From: Orychophragmus violaceus
Taxonomy: Eukaryota > Streptophyta > Magnoliopsida > Brassicales > Brassicaceae
DNA length: 64,000 nt
Direction of reading: 5' to 3'
Assembly (NCBI GenBank): GCA_030180135.1
Contig: CM058232.1
Location: forward strand, 78,907,001 to 78,971,000
Positions within the stretch are counted from its first letter, which is position 1. Each line of letters begins with the position of its first letter. This document shows positions 34,541 to 46,641 of the stretch, in pieces. The notes beneath the pieces are model-generated. The model saw only the letters and a program-made list of their open reading frames with translations. It did not search any database and was not told the origin of the DNA. The translations under genes and the position numbers were made by a program.

Positions 34541-37500
34541 GGTTTTCACTTGTAGATGCCTTTGAGGCTTGGTTTTATTAAGTAATTGCTACAATGTACC
34601 TGCTTTAAGCAGAGTTGTCTTTCATTTTCTTGTAAGAATTTGAATGTTTTTCATTTTGATAAAAGACAAGTTTTGTTCTTTTGATCTTAATGAAATATTA
34701 ATTGTAGCACCCCATTCAAGGAATGGGTTTTATATCTTAAACCAAAGAGTGCCTAAATGTAACATAAATACCGAATTGGTTTAAATCTGATGAATTAAAC
34801 CTGATTTTTCTTGGCATAAAAGTCTTGGTAACATAGAGTAAGTCGGAATCAGAAACCCCATAGTTATGGACTTTTGGGCTCATTTGATCGGATATCTTAT
34901 GAGACTTGAATTCTGCTTACTGGACCAAAAGACAAAAGGGCCCATCTTAGCCGAGCTAGAGAAAAGCCCAAAGGCTTATTGGACCTTAAACATACTCATG
35001 TATGTGGTCCGATGAGCAGTAATGCCAGAGAAAATTTCCTGTACTTCATTGTCTCTACTGATTACTTCAGTGAGTAAGACTGTGTTCATTTGATGAGACA
35101 CAAGTCGGAATTCTTTGACATGGTCGAAAGAGTTCCAGAATGAGGTATAGAATCTGAGTGATAGAAGTATTAAGACTCTGGATTAGATCACGAGTGAGAA
35201 TACTTGAGTCATTAATGGTGTGATCATCTGATTAAGTGTGAAGTAGTTTCACAGCTCATTTCTCCTGAAAACCTGGAGGTGTTTCTGTGAGAAAGAGTCA
35301 GATCTTATCAGAAATGATTAATGATGAGTCACACGAATCTTCCATGATATTTTTAAGAATAACGCTCTAGAAATATCTAAGTTTACGCAGAAATAGTTCC
35401 ACCAATATCAGTTGAAAGACACCACGTAAATGTGGATTGGAATCAATCCAAATTCGTCTTTACTGAGTAATTGTAGTTGAGATACTTCGCTGGTTGTCCT
35501 AGGGAAACCAAGGCTTGTTATCTTTTACGTCCATTCTGTTTTCAAGAAGGGAAGTTTTTTTCCAAGAAGAACAGTGGGAGTAAAAGTATGACTCGAAGAA
35601 ATTCGACAAATACAGGTGGCTGCTCAACCTGTTGAGGGAGAGCAGCGGAAGGATTTACAGATTTCTGTAGAATCTACACCTGTGGAGCCTGAAGTTCGCA
35701 GATATGAATGAATCAGTTACTAATCCGAGAGTGATTTCTCGTCATTAGTTGAACCTGATAATCATTGAAAGTTCGCATGATCTGATGATCATTGAAAGCG
35801 ACGAATCTGCGAAATTCAAAGAAGCGAAAGTGAGCCCGGACTCCGAAAAAATTACACTATGTGTAAGTTAGTTTTATTGATCCATTCATGGATGGAAGCA
35901 AACATATCGGAGTTGGAATCTTCGTTCTGTTGAAGTAGTCAAGGTTTTGACTTGAACAGGAATGAAATGGAACTGTGCGTTTACTAATAGATAAGTGGGA
36001 GCGATGTTGCATTTCTCATATTGTATGTCGATGACATACTGATTCTCGGAAATGACGTCCCAATGCTGCAGTCGGTAAAGGACTGGCTTGGGAGTTGGTT
36101 CTAATGATTGACATGGGTAAAGCCACGTATGTTCTTGGATTTTGGATCTAAAAGATAGAGATCCGAAAGAGCTGGTAGGACAAAGTCAGGATTCTTATCC
36201 CGACAAAGTCCTACACGTTTTCAGCATTCCAAGAAGGGTTTTATGCCAATGTCACATGGCATTACGTTAAGCAAGACACAGTGTCCTACGATAACTGCTG
36301 ATCTTAAATGCATGGATAAGATTCCATATGCGTCGGCAATTGGATCTATCATGTATGCCATGAAACGTACTTGTTTGATGTTGCTTTAATGTTAAGCAAG
36401 ACAAGTAAAAGACCAGTCAAATCCAGAAAAGAATCACTGGATTGCCGTAAAGAATATCCTAAAGTATTCAAGGAATACACAGGATAAATTCTTGATTTAC
36501 GGAGAAAGTGAGGTGCTACAAGTCGATAGAGTCTGAAAGGCAAGTTTCCAACGGACAAAGATGATTTCCGGTCACAGTCCGGTTATATCTTGTGTCTGTC
36601 TGGCGGTGCAAGGCACTGTTGCTGACTCCATGACTTAAGCTGAACATTTCGCAGCTTGGAAAGCGGCGAAAGAGGTTGCTTGGAAAGAAGAGTTCGTCAC
36701 TGAACTTGATGTGATTCCCAGCATAGATGAGACTAGCTGCACATCGGAGGTCCAAACACCTTGAGGGTAGGTATAACCTATTCCGTGAGATAAATGACAG
36801 AGATGTTAAGTAGATCAGCAAGTTTCAATGAATGAGAACGTTGCTAATCTATTAACGAAGTCACTCCTTAGGCCTAAGCACGAGTCACGGACTGTTGCTG
36901 TAGGATAAGTGAAATTAAGATGTAGTCTAAATTTCAGTGGGAGTTAGTAAAGGGCTTTATTCAGTTATTGATATGTTCTTGTAAAACATTTTATGTTTAA
37001 TGAAATTATTATTTCAAGATTATTTTAACTGTGATGAAATAATCGTTCCAAAATGATATGAACCATTTTATAGGTCATCGAAGTAAGTGACTTGATCTTG
37101 AGTTATCAAAGTCATTTAGCTTGATCATGAGACCCTATATTTGATAGATGGCTTATATCATCATGTCCCTAGTCGAAGGTTGTTGAAATTGGAACACCAA
37201 CAACCGTGTGAGACTAGATTGGTATGTGACTTATGACAAAGTCTCAGTGTGTCATAGATGCGCGGCATCAAAGTCAGTACATAGGTGTATGTGGGGTACA
37301 TACGACCGGACAAGACCCGCTTATAAGAACTCTTCAGGATATTTATATCTGTGTCATAAGAGATTCTTACTACGACTATAGAGTATAGTCCTTAGACCTG
37401 AGTTCGCATGCATGTGACTGCACATGAACTGATGCGCTTTGATCATTGTCTAACGCTGTCGTTATGCGATAGTTATAAGGACCTTGTTTGGGTGTATTAC

Positions 37501-37770
37501 GAAATGAGTAGTTTACAGTGATGGAACAAGACGGGATTTGTCCCTCCAATATAAATGGAGTGAATATCTCTAGGCCAATCGGAGATTTGAATACTGGAAA
37601 ATGCATGGCCATGCTCAAACGGACTGTCCCGAGTCGTTTGGATTGTCAGTATCAAATCAGAGTCCGATGAACAAGATTAGGCTTTATAAGGATGACACTC
37701 ATCTTGCCTTATGACTAATCGAGATATTGAGACAAAAGGATTATGAATACAGAGATTCCAGTACAAGTGG
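34541..37770 (+). pseudogene. Copia-1 decayed pol and 3' noncoding region
   Basis: No long frame survives, but ordered remnants show pol origin: an integrase piece (KPKGLLDLKHTHVCGPMS, about 34965-35020; HLMRHKSEFFDMV, about 35090), the reverse transcriptase YVDD box at 36024-36035 (LYVDDILILGNDV), KATYVLGF near 36120, and RNase H-side pieces (IPYASAIGSIMYAM near 36325). Many stops and deletions lie between. The region 36960-37770 is noncoding and ends in the PPT. Confidence 0.75.
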
Positions 37771-37775
37771 GAGAT

Positions 37776-38335
37776 TGTTGGAATTGTGTCCAGTAATCTC
37801 GGTACTGTCTCTAGAAAGTAAGAGTATGTCAATGATCAGACATAAGTCATATAATACTGGGGGTCATGATGGCTTGCTAGAGTCCGCTCATGATCTATAA
37901 GTCTTGGACTTATTGCCTTTATTATATGATCCCATATGGGTCACACGCCTAAGCTAACAGGAAAATGTGTAGGAACGGCTTAGCAGAAGTACGGTAAAAG
38001 TGCCAGGCATTTGTCGTACTTAGAGAGAGATTAATGGGTCTGATTAAATCCAAGGGATTTAATCAGATTGGTATTTGGGCCCAAAAGCCCAAAAGGAACT
38101 AGACAAGTTTTATAAATAAAACTTAAGTCTGAGTCTCCTTCTAACCCTAGCCCCCTCTGCGATTTCTCTCTCTCTCATGCGCCTCCTCTCTCTTGGTCTA
38201 GCAGCCTTCTTCCTGCTTGGTGTGCGTGTGTGAACCTCTGGAGGAGTTATCACTTGGTGGCTCTGCTGATCTCTGACCTGTTCTTCATATTCCGCTGCAT
38301 TAACAAGGTAACAGGTGAGATCTATTATGTTTCTA
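37776..38335 (+). mobile_element. 3' LTR of copia-1, truncated
   Basis: A copy of 32603-33162 with no difference seen by eye. The break point TTTCTA runs into TCCCTGCCTCCGGC, and a 17-bp repeat spans the junction. Confidence 0.88.
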
Positions 38336-38448
38336 TCCCTGCCTCCGGCGAGCTTAACCTGAGCGTCACTCCGGGAGGTTCGGCGCTATCCCTGCCTCCG
38401 GCTCCTGCCAAAATTTTACGCTCAAGAATCAATCTCCCTCGTCTCTGC

Positions 38449-38469
38449 GGGGGGGGGGGGGGGGGGGGG
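38449..38469 (+). repeat. 21-bp poly-G run
   Basis: Twenty-one consecutive G bases lie in the Tat gag-protease spacer, 115 bp after the truncated copia LTR. It may be a real homopolymer or a sequencing/assembly artefact. The length sets the reading frame between gag and protease. Confidence 0.9.
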
Positions 38470-38489
38470 TACGGGCTATACCCCCTAAA

Positions 38490-39101
38490 CGAATCGACTT
38501 CATCTTCGGTGGCTCCAAGCTTTGCCGCGACTCGGTCAATTCGATCAAAGCTCTTCAAAGAAGAGTCGAGACCGACAGAGGGGGGAAAACCCCAATGTTG
38601 GGTCCAGACCACGAAATCATTTTCTACGAGAGCGAGACAAGTAATCTCGACAAACCACACGACGACGCCCTCCTCGTTTGTCTAGTAGTGGGAGATGTCG
38701 AACTCTCAAGGATAATGATTGACACAGGTAGTTCGGTAGATGTCCTCTTTTACGACGCGTTCAAAAAGATGGACTTCAACGACTCCGAGATTGTGGAAGA
38801 AAAGACACCACTAGTAGGTTTCGCTGGCGAGACGACATACTCGATGGGCTCTGTCTTCGCCCCAGTAATTGCTGGAGGAGTTCGGAAAATGACAGAGTTC
38901 GTCATAGTAGATCGGCCAGCTCCCTATAACGCAATCCTAGGTCGACCATGGATATACGACATGAAAGCGGTACCATCGACCTACCACCAATGCGTAAAGT
39001 TCCCGACTCCCAAAGGGATCAAAACCATTTACGGAAGTCAAAAGATTTCCCGTCATTGCTACATGAACGGATACAAGCAGATCGAGAAATCCCCTGCGTA
39101 G
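38490..39101 (+). pseudogene. Tat protease region
   Basis: An open stretch in the frame of ATG 38595 begins upstream with RIDFIFGGSKLCRDSVNSIK, a usual gag-protease linker of Tat elements. The aspartic protease follows with active-site IMIDTGSSVDVLFYDAFKKM and FVIVDRPAPYNAILGRPWI. The stop is at 39101. The following bases in another frame (AIIERGGARHH) suggest a frameshift before RT. Confidence 0.82.
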
Positions 39102-39131
39102 CAATTATAGAAAGAGGAGGAGCTCGCCACC

Positions 39132-41091
39132 ATGCAGACCAAAAGGTCGAACGACCCTAGTCAAATAGGACCCCCAAAGGACCTCACGACTCAGGTCTGC
39201 ATAGACGATGCTCATCCCGAAAGACTCGTTGGCATCGGAATCGACCTATCAGAGCCGGTTAAGAACGAACTGGTCTCTTTTCTCAAACAGAACGTTGACT
39301 CCTTCGCCTGGTCTTCAGCAGACATGAAAGGGATAAACATCGACGTAACCAGCCACGAGCTGAATGTCGACCCAACCTACAAACCGGTAAGACAGAAACG
39401 TCGAAAACTAGGTCCTGAGCGGGCCAAAGCCGTCAACGACGAGGTCGATCGGATATTAAAAATCGGATCGATCAGAGAGGTCAAGTACCCCGACTGGCTC
39501 GCGAACCCCGTGGTGGTTAAGAAAAAGAACGGAAAGTGGAGGGTCTGTGTAGACTTCACGGATCTCAACAAAGCATGTCCAAAGGACAGCTTCCCACTTC
39601 CGCATATCGACCGACTGGTCGAGGCCACCGCTGGACATCAGCTGCTATCCTTTATGGACGCGTTCTCAGGGTACAATCAAATATTGATGAACCCTGAAGA
39701 CCAAGAAAAGACTTCGTTCATAACGGATCGAGGCACGTACTGCTACAAAGTCATGCCCTTCGGACTGAAAAACGCATGAGCAACTTACCAACTCCTCGTC
39801 AACAAGATGTTTTCGGGACTTCTAGGCAAAACCATGGAAGTCCACATCGACGATATGCTGGTAAAATCTTCCAGGTACGAGGATCACATCCCCCAACTAA
39901 AAGAATGCTTTACCATTCTTAATAAGTATGGGATGAAACTCAACCCAGCTAAATGTACCTTCGGGGTTCCCTCAGGAGAATTCCTCGGTTACTTGGTGAC
40001 CGAAAGAGGGATCGAAGCGAACCCCAAACAGATCGCAACGTTCATAGAGATGAAATCTCCCAGAACAACGCGAGAAGTCCAGCGCCTAACCGGAAAAATA
40101 GCTGCTCTGAATCGCTTCATCTCAAGGTCGACCGATAAATGTCTACCCTTCTATCACTTGCTAAAAGCAAACAAAAAGTTCCTCTGGGACGAAAAGTGTG
40201 AGGAGGCATTCACTCAGCTCAAAGCTTACTTAAGCGAACCACCCATACTGGCGAAACCAGTAGAAGGAGAACCCCTTTACCTCTACCTAGCTGTCTCGAC
40301 GGCAGCAGTAAGTGGAGTCATGGTTCGCGAGGAACAAAACGAACAACGGCCGGTGTACTACATCAGTAAGACCTTGATCGACGCTGAAACCAGATACCCC
40401 GCCATGGAAAAACTCGCCTTAGCGCTAGTAACATCGGCTCGGAAACTCCGACCGTACTTTCAATCGCACTCGATCATAGTGATGACCTCTCAGCCACTGA
40501 GAACCATTCTTCACAGTCCAAGCCAATCAGGTCTATTGGTCAAATGGGCTATCGAACTTAGCGAGTACGACATTGAATACAAAGCTCGAACATGCCTAAA
40601 AGCACAAGTACTGGCAGATTTCATAATCGAGCTCCCTCCGACTATAGAACTCGACCCGACTTCGGCCCAAAGATGGAAACTCTACGTCGATGGAGCTTCC
40701 TCAAGACAAGGGTCCGGAGTCGGAGTGAAATTAGTCTCCCCAACGGGCGAAGTACTAGAACAATCGTTTAGATTGGGCTTCACCGCATCGAATAACGAGG
40801 CAGAATATGAAGCGTTAATAGCCGAGCTCAGACTCGCGATAGCCATAGGAGCCCGGGAAGTAAACGCCTTCAGCGATTCCCAATCAGTCACGAGCCAATA
40901 TCATGGCGACTACGAGGCCAAAGACGAACGAACATACATTGGCCGAACAGATCGAATTCTTCGATCTAACACGAATCCCACAAGGTGAAAACACCGCAGC
41001 CGATACGCTAGCCGCATTAGCATCGACATCAGATCCTAACCTCAAAAGGATCATACCAGTCGAAGGGATAGAAAACCAAGCATCGACATAG
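39132..41091 (+). pseudogene. Tat reverse transcriptase and RNase H domains
   Basis: RT starts with PVRQKRRKLGPERAKAVNDE, VVVKKKNGKWRVCVDFTDLN and KACPKDSFPLPHIDRLVEAT. An in-frame TGA at 39777-39779 replaces Gly in the FGLKNAGATYQ motif. The frame then continues through the catalytic VHIDDMLVKS, the thumb, and RNase H (VYYISKTLIDAETRYPAMEK). A second, archaeal-type RNase H follows (WKLYVDGASSRQGSGVGVKL, ASNNEAEYEALIAELRLAI), a Tat hallmark. An indel near 40930 shifts the frame before DLTRIPQGENTAADTLAAL, which ends at 41091. Confidence 0.88.
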
Positions 41092-41128
41092 CTCTCAAAG
41101 CTCTGTCCTTGAAAGAGGACGGCCCGCT

Positions 41129-42637
41129 GTGAAGGACGATGTCAAACACAAAGAGTGTCCCGGAGACACTAGTAGCGACATCATCGAGATTGATGATGAT
41201 CTCGATCCTAGAAACACCGTATATGTCGCGAATGTCCCCGACAGACCAATTCAAACCGCATCCACTAGTCAGGGACCTGAGCCTAACAACGACGAAGATT
41301 GGAGAACTCCGATCATTCGATACATCACAAACGGAGAAGTTCCCGACGACAAATGGGAGGCGCGGAAACTTAAAACACAGAGTGCAAGGTACTGTGTCAC
41401 ACAAGGAGATCTCTTTAAAAGGAGCCTCTCCGGACCTTACCTTAAATGCCTTGACAAAAAGCAAGCCCTAGCCGTGATTACACAAACACATGACGGATCC
41501 TGCGGAAGCCATTCCGGAGGACGAGCATTGGCCGTGCGAATCAAAAGGCAAGGCTACTATTGGCCGACAATGGCCACCGAATGCGAATCTTTCTCCAACA
41601 AGTGCGATAAATGCCAAAAGCATGCCCCAATTATCCACCAAGCGTCGGAGAAACTCTCCTCTATCTCATCACCATACCCATTCATGCGGTGGGGAATGGA
41701 CATCGTGGGACCGCTGGTCGCATCTGGCAAAAATAAAGCCACACACCTGTTGGTGATGACGGACTACTTCACCAAGTGGATTGAAGCAGAGTCATACCAG
41801 AAAATTAAGGACGTTCACGTTAAGGAGTTCGTCTGGCGAAACATCGTTTGCTGACATGGACTACCCCACGAGATCGTCACCGATAACGGATCTCAGTTCA
41901 TATCAAACACGTTCAAAGAGTTCTGCAGAACTTGGAACATAAAGCTGACTTACTCAATGCCACGCTACCCCCAAGGGAACGGGCTAGCAGAAGCAGCTAA
42001 CAAAGCGATTATGAACGGTCTCAAGAAAAGGCTCAACGAGTGCAAAACAACCTGGAGTGACGAACTCCCAGCCGTACTCTGGGCCTACCGGATTACCCCC
42101 CGCAAATCCACTGGCGAGACTCCCTTCTCGCTGGCTTACGGGATCGAGGCGGTAGTACCAGCTGAAATTCTCGTGTCAAGCATTCGCAAGGAAGAATGCC
42201 CACGACAAGAGGAACTCAATAACAAGATGATAACTGACGAGCTCGACCTCGTCGACGAAAGAAGGAACCTCGCATTAGCTCGACTCCAGAATTACCAACA
42301 AGCCGCAGCTCGCTACTATGATTCCCGAATCAAAACTCGAAGGTTTCAAGTAGGAGAGCTCGTCTTGCGGAAAGTGTTCGACCATAAAAAGGAAGAACAC
42401 GCTGGAAAATTAGGAGCGAAGTGGGAAGGTCCTTACCAGGTCACCGACATCAACATAATCGAACTACGAAATGGCTTGATCCCCTTAAAAAGGGTACGTA
42501 GGCAGCTCGACTTCGAGCGCAGCCGCCCCCCAAAAACAAAGCTCACACCGAGCTCAACAGCTTCTGACGAAGTTACACCGACTTATCTTTGTGAAATCAA
42601 AATAAGTCCCTTAATCCAATGCTTCTTTCTGTCGTAA
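41129..42637 (+). pseudogene. Tat integrase
   Basis: An acidic linker leads to the zinc-binding part (THDGSCGSHSGGRALAVRIK with CDKCQKH) and the catalytic core (RWGMDIVGPL, TDYFTKWIEAE). An in-frame TGA at 41852-41854 replaces Arg before HGLPHEIVTDNGSQF; the frame resumes to AVLWAYRITPRKSTGETPF, AYGIEAVVPAEI and the C-terminal KLGAKWEGPYQV region. The stop is at 42637. The TGA fits a CGA to TGA change, as from deamination of methylated CG. Confidence 0.88.
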
Positions 42638-43189
42638 ATCATTGCGAAATACCTTGTCATAACATTCCCAAAACGAAAGATATTAAATTATCTCTTCCGA
42701 AACGAAGGATATGAAATTATCTCTTCTAAATAAAGGTGATATGAAAGTATCCCTTCCGAGCGACCTGAAATGGCCTCTCCCAAAGTCAAAAGATATAAAA
42801 ATTCTCCCGACCTTATACAGCTCGGAAGAACTAGGGGGCCACCCTCTCCAGTTAAACGAAAACGTCGAAGTCGAGGCAACCGACCACACGAAAAGACCTC
42901 CGCGCACAACGAACCTTTGTAAGTTTACCCCGATTTATCTTTCCCGTTAAATATTACACTCGTACTGCACATTACGAAAGAACCCGAACTCAAGTACGAA
43001 CGACCGAGTCGTGAAGGTACTAAAACAGTAAAGTCTATGCTAAGGCATGTAAGACTCAAAAAGAAATTCATTAAAAGGAGGACACAGTGTCCTCGAGTCC
43101 CGACACCAAAACAAAGCCCCCTCGGGCAAACAAATGTTTTTTCTAAAAAAAGACATATCAAAAAGCCCCTTAGGGCAGTATTAGAACAA
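42638..43189. other. Tat spacer between pol and the antisense gene
   Basis: It contains imperfect tandem units of about 25 bp (near 42670-42770) that share GAAATTATCTCTTC or close variants. No gene is recognisable. Confidence 0.5.
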
Positions 43190-45548
43190 TCAAAATTGCC
43201 GCGAGCGCGAAGAAGCCTCATCTCCACCCTCCGCCTGATCGCCGGTAGATGCAGTCGGGAGACTCGATCCAAATTGATCAGGGCGAGGAGCAACCGGTGG
43301 CGGAGCATGCACCAAAATGACTGAGTCACTCGACACGGCCGGCAAGTTCAACTTGCCAACACTAAAATCAGAGACCGCTGCGGCGTTCATCTCTTCCATG
43401 GCCGCCCTCTTCTGGTCGGCCAACCTCAGAACTTCCCGAGTCAGGTCAAGCTCGCCGGAAGCAAACTCCGCGATGAGTTCGATATTGGCCAGGGTTTCTT
43501 GGAGGCGAACCTCAGCGTTGGTTTCAAGCTTCCGCTTCTCGCTCTTCTCCTTGACCCCTTTAAGGATCTCCAAGTATTCCCCACTCATCTTCTTCCTCGC
43601 CTCATGAGACGCAACCTTTATGTCAAAGTCCCTCCCCGCGAGAACTCTCTCCAGGTCGGTTCGATCTTGGGCAGCTCGCATTGTGGCAACTCGACTCATT
43701 TCTTTGGCAGCCAACGCCCGACCTTCGGCCGCCCGGAGCCTCTGAGAAAGGTCCTCCTCACGATTCTCGAGAGCCAATAGCCGGGCTTCTATCCCCTCGT
43801 ACCTAGCCAGTTTCCTTTCAAGCTCCTCCTTTCGAGCAGAGGAATCCTGCAGCTCTGCGGTCAAAATACGAGCCGACCTCCTAGCAGCCTCGAGCTCATC
43901 TACCCGCGATCTCTCATGAAGCTCGCGGTCGGACTGGGCCATAAGTCCGTTCGCAGTCTCCAGAAACTACATAAACACACGAATCTCAAAAATCTTTCTT
44001 ACAAAAGAAAGACAAAGACAAGAACTACGGTCGATACCTTTCCAGTAGCTTCAGCCATCTTGGCATACAAATCGCCAAAGGCCGTGTCCCCGGCAACTGG
44101 AAGCCGAGCCCCTGCGGGTCCGACACGCCTTGACAAACGGGCCGCGCCCCCGGGCGTCCCGACATTCTTGCTCGAACTGCTCGATCTCGCCTCCGTATCG
44201 ATCCTAACACTTCGGTATGGGGGAAGGGTCCCCACCCACACTATGATCATTCGGACGAGGGCCGCGTAAAGCCGGCTCCCTGGATGGGACCGAGTCCGCC
44301 CTCCGAACAACCGGAGAAAAGAGGATCCCCCTGTCTCTGTGGCCGCATCACGGGCCCCGGAGCTCGGGGGGATAACCGTGGAAGGGAGAGGAGAATCACA
44401 CATGGCAAAAAAGAGCGCATTACTCAGATTCCCGTCCTCCACCCTTTTTGTCAGATCTATGGGGTCCTTTCCGTTTCGGCGACTTCTCGATCTACGAGAT
44501 AGCTTCTCGTGAGATGGAGTGCTAGCATCTGAACCCACACCCGAAGAAGGATGACCTGTAGAATTAAAAAAAAAGGGGAGAGGAGTTTTTAGACTTTTCC
44601 CAAATAATGACGAGCAAAACGTCGCAAGCGGGAGACTCACCCTCTCTTGCCCGCTCGAATATACGAAGCGGAGGTCGCACAGTTTGACTCGGAGAGGACC
44701 GAGGAGGTACAGGAGGAAAGGGCCGTTCCCGAAAGACCCAGGACCAACCCTGCAGAACCCCTCTTGCATCGACCCTCAGGGCAGCTTGTACACGCTCGAC
44801 CGTGAAACTGTCCCAGTTAACGGAACCTCTCCTCAGACGGGTTATTAGGGCCTCCGTGACAGGGTTAAGGTCGAGCGATTCAGGGAACTCTGCAGTACGG
44901 AACAAAACCGGTCAGGAATCGAACTGACGCAAAAAAAAATATAATAAAAATAGCAGTAAAAAGGATAGACAAAAGTCCTACCAACATCGGAAGCCCACCG
45001 CGAGGGAACGACCGAGCAGTCGAACTCCCCAACCGAGTGGTGGGTCATCCTAAAGAAAAAATATTGGTCCCTCCATCCTTCCCTCGGCGGGAGACCGTCC
45101 AGGATCCTCCCAAACCGGGGGGAAAGACGATACGACCCCGGAAAGCGGGAATCTTGCTTCACCGAGCAAACCCGCATTAACTCCTCGGGACCAAACTCAA
45201 TCCCTTCCTCCGCAGCCCTGACTCCGAGTCCGATAACGTACCGGATGAAGTTCGGCGTCATCTGATAAAAAGCCATCTGGAGTTGGGCCAGCACCAAGAA
45301 GACGAGGCGGGGAATGGGAAAGAAGAGCCCACATTTTTCGAAATACGTGTAGGAGGCGCAGCAGTAGCCCTCTACGACCGTTTCGGGGGATACCGCCGAA
45401 GAAGGAATGACGATTTCAACTTCCGTTGGAATCCGGCAAAGCCCCTCAATTGCTGGATACGGTCCACGGTTAACGAAGACGGCGGGTGCGGTCCGAACGA
45501 TCCCGCCGCCGCGCTCGTACTCGCTCCCGCAGGATCCCTAAAAGCCAT
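43190..45548 (-). pseudogene. Tat antisense gene (aORF), four exons
   Basis: On the strand opposite to pol, exons with good splice sites can be joined: E1 45548-44982 (start MAFRDPAGASTSAAAG; later LAQLQMAFYQMTPNFIRYVI; DSRFPGSYRLSPRFGRI; GWRDQYFFFRM), E2 44889-44641, E3 44555-44038, E4 43966-43190. E4 is a long coiled coil (SRVDELEAARRSARILTAEL, EELERKLARYEGIEARLLAL). Introns start GTAGGA, GTGAGT, GTATCG and end CTGCAG, CTACAG, TGTAG. One indel near 45400 shifts the frame in E1. Antisense genes of this kind, resembling plant mobile-domain-like proteins, are known from Tat elements; their role is unknown. Confidence 0.75.
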
Positions 45549-45668
45549 GAAAGAAAACGGAAAGTTCTTGAAAAGAAACTTTTTCTCTGACGACAGAGGA
45601 AGTATGGAGAAAAAGTTCGAGCAAAGAAGAGACATATTAAAAGTAAGGAAGCAAAGGATTTCCTTCAA

Positions 45669-46086
45669 ACAATGCGAATGATTATTTATATCAAAGATTG
45701 TGCGCAGTATCGTCCGTACGACTCCTTACTCGCATAAATTACTGAGAGAATCGAGATAACTCGGACTCCTCGCTTCCCTCTGCGCAGTAATTAGGTCATT
45801 TCACCAAAAAGAACGAGCCCGAGAAGACTCTTCGCGATCTTCGAATCTGAGTCGTTGACGATCGACCAGATCTACGGTGAAAGATAAGATTCTCAAAACT
45901 TACACATGCAACGACTGTAGACCCGCTGATAAGCAGTCCAACCCGTCTCACGCGCTCGCTCCGCACCATTAGATCGAAACAAGATCAACGGATGAGGCGA
46001 AAGTAATCATTAGATTTGTCACATCCGAGGCACGCACCTCTTCCCGAGAATGTCCACCGCCCATTAACCTCGACTTCTTGAATTCA
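45669..46086. other. Tat region between the antisense gene and the PPT
   Basis: Presumably holds the promoter of the antisense gene (minus strand). No clear TATA box or motif is evident. No ORF is supported. Confidence 0.35.
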
Positions 46087-46103
46087 ATGGGCTGGGGGGC
46101 TAT
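46087..46103 (+). other. Polypurine tract of Tat element
   Basis: TGGGCTGGGGGGCTAT precedes the 3' LTR; G-rich and at the required place. Confidence 0.65.
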
Positions 46104-46641
46104 TGTTGGTACTAGATTTCCCTCTAGGAAATCCGGCCCATTAACAGACAAGACAGAGGCCCATAATCACGAGCCCATTCCAGAATCAAAGACAGACAAA
46201 AGAGCCGACTCCTTCGATGGGCCCAAGCAAAACAAACGCCCTGGCAAGGCCCAGACGATGCCGAAGCCGGAGACAATCGAGCTCGAGCTCGGCAGAAGAT
46301 GACATGGAGATAGAGCAACTCGGTCTTCGCCAGTTCAACTGATCCGCATAAATCTCGGAGATCGTTACGATGACGAGGCCGAAATATCGGGACGAAGAGA
46401 TCAGAGTCGAGACTATTTAAGAAGAGAAGTGGCGACCCATTAAAGATATTCCAACCTAGGCTAAGAACACTTCGATTAGATAGCTCGATTTCATACTTTG
46501 TACTCTCTTCTCGACTGTGTTTGTTCTATCTCGACGATCAATCTCAATAAAGTCTTTGATTCATAGGAAACTATACCATTTCTATATCCTAAAATCCAAA
46601 TCCACGAATACAAATTCTTAGTGTGAATCCCGGATCTCACA
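46104..46641 (+). mobile_element. 3' LTR of Tat element
   Basis: Same length as the 5' LTR. Differences seen by eye include TACTAG for TACTGG at the start and four changes in 46210-46300. It ends TCTCACA before the TSD ATCGG. Confidence 0.9.

Larger units (their letters stand above)
32603..38335 (+). mobile_element. Copia-1: non-autonomous Ty1/copia element, 3' end truncated
   Basis: The 5' LTR is 32603-33241 (639 bp), followed by the PBS. The 3' LTR starts at 37776 after a classic PPT (CAAGTGGGAGAT) and matches the 5' LTR without visible difference for 560 bp, then stops at 38335. The last 79 bp of the LTR and the right TSD are gone. The element lies in Tat gag. It contains a gag frame (with one stop) and pol ruins. 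Confidence 0.88.
30135..46641 (+). mobile_element. Tat-lineage Ty3/gypsy element
   Basis: LTRs at 30135-30672 and 46104-46641 have equal length (538 bp) and about 11 differences by eye, near 2 percent. The 5-bp TSD ATCGG is perfect (30130-30134 and 46642-46646). The order is PBS, gag, (copia-1 insertion), protease, RT, RNase H, second RNase H-like domain, integrase, antisense gene, PPT, LTR. The second, archaeal-type RNase H and the antisense gene are marks of the Tat lineage. Gag and pol contain frameshifts and stops, so this copy is not autonomous. Confidence 0.92.

Noticed and set aside
38230..38685. 151-codon frame across the copia-Tat junction
   Set aside because: It spans the LTR end, the junction and the poly-G run (poly-Gly). 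The true Tat frame over this region is a different one.
43317..44502. Plus-strand frames over the Tat antisense gene
   Set aside because: Shadows of the minus-strand exons, which have splice sites and coiled-coil coding.
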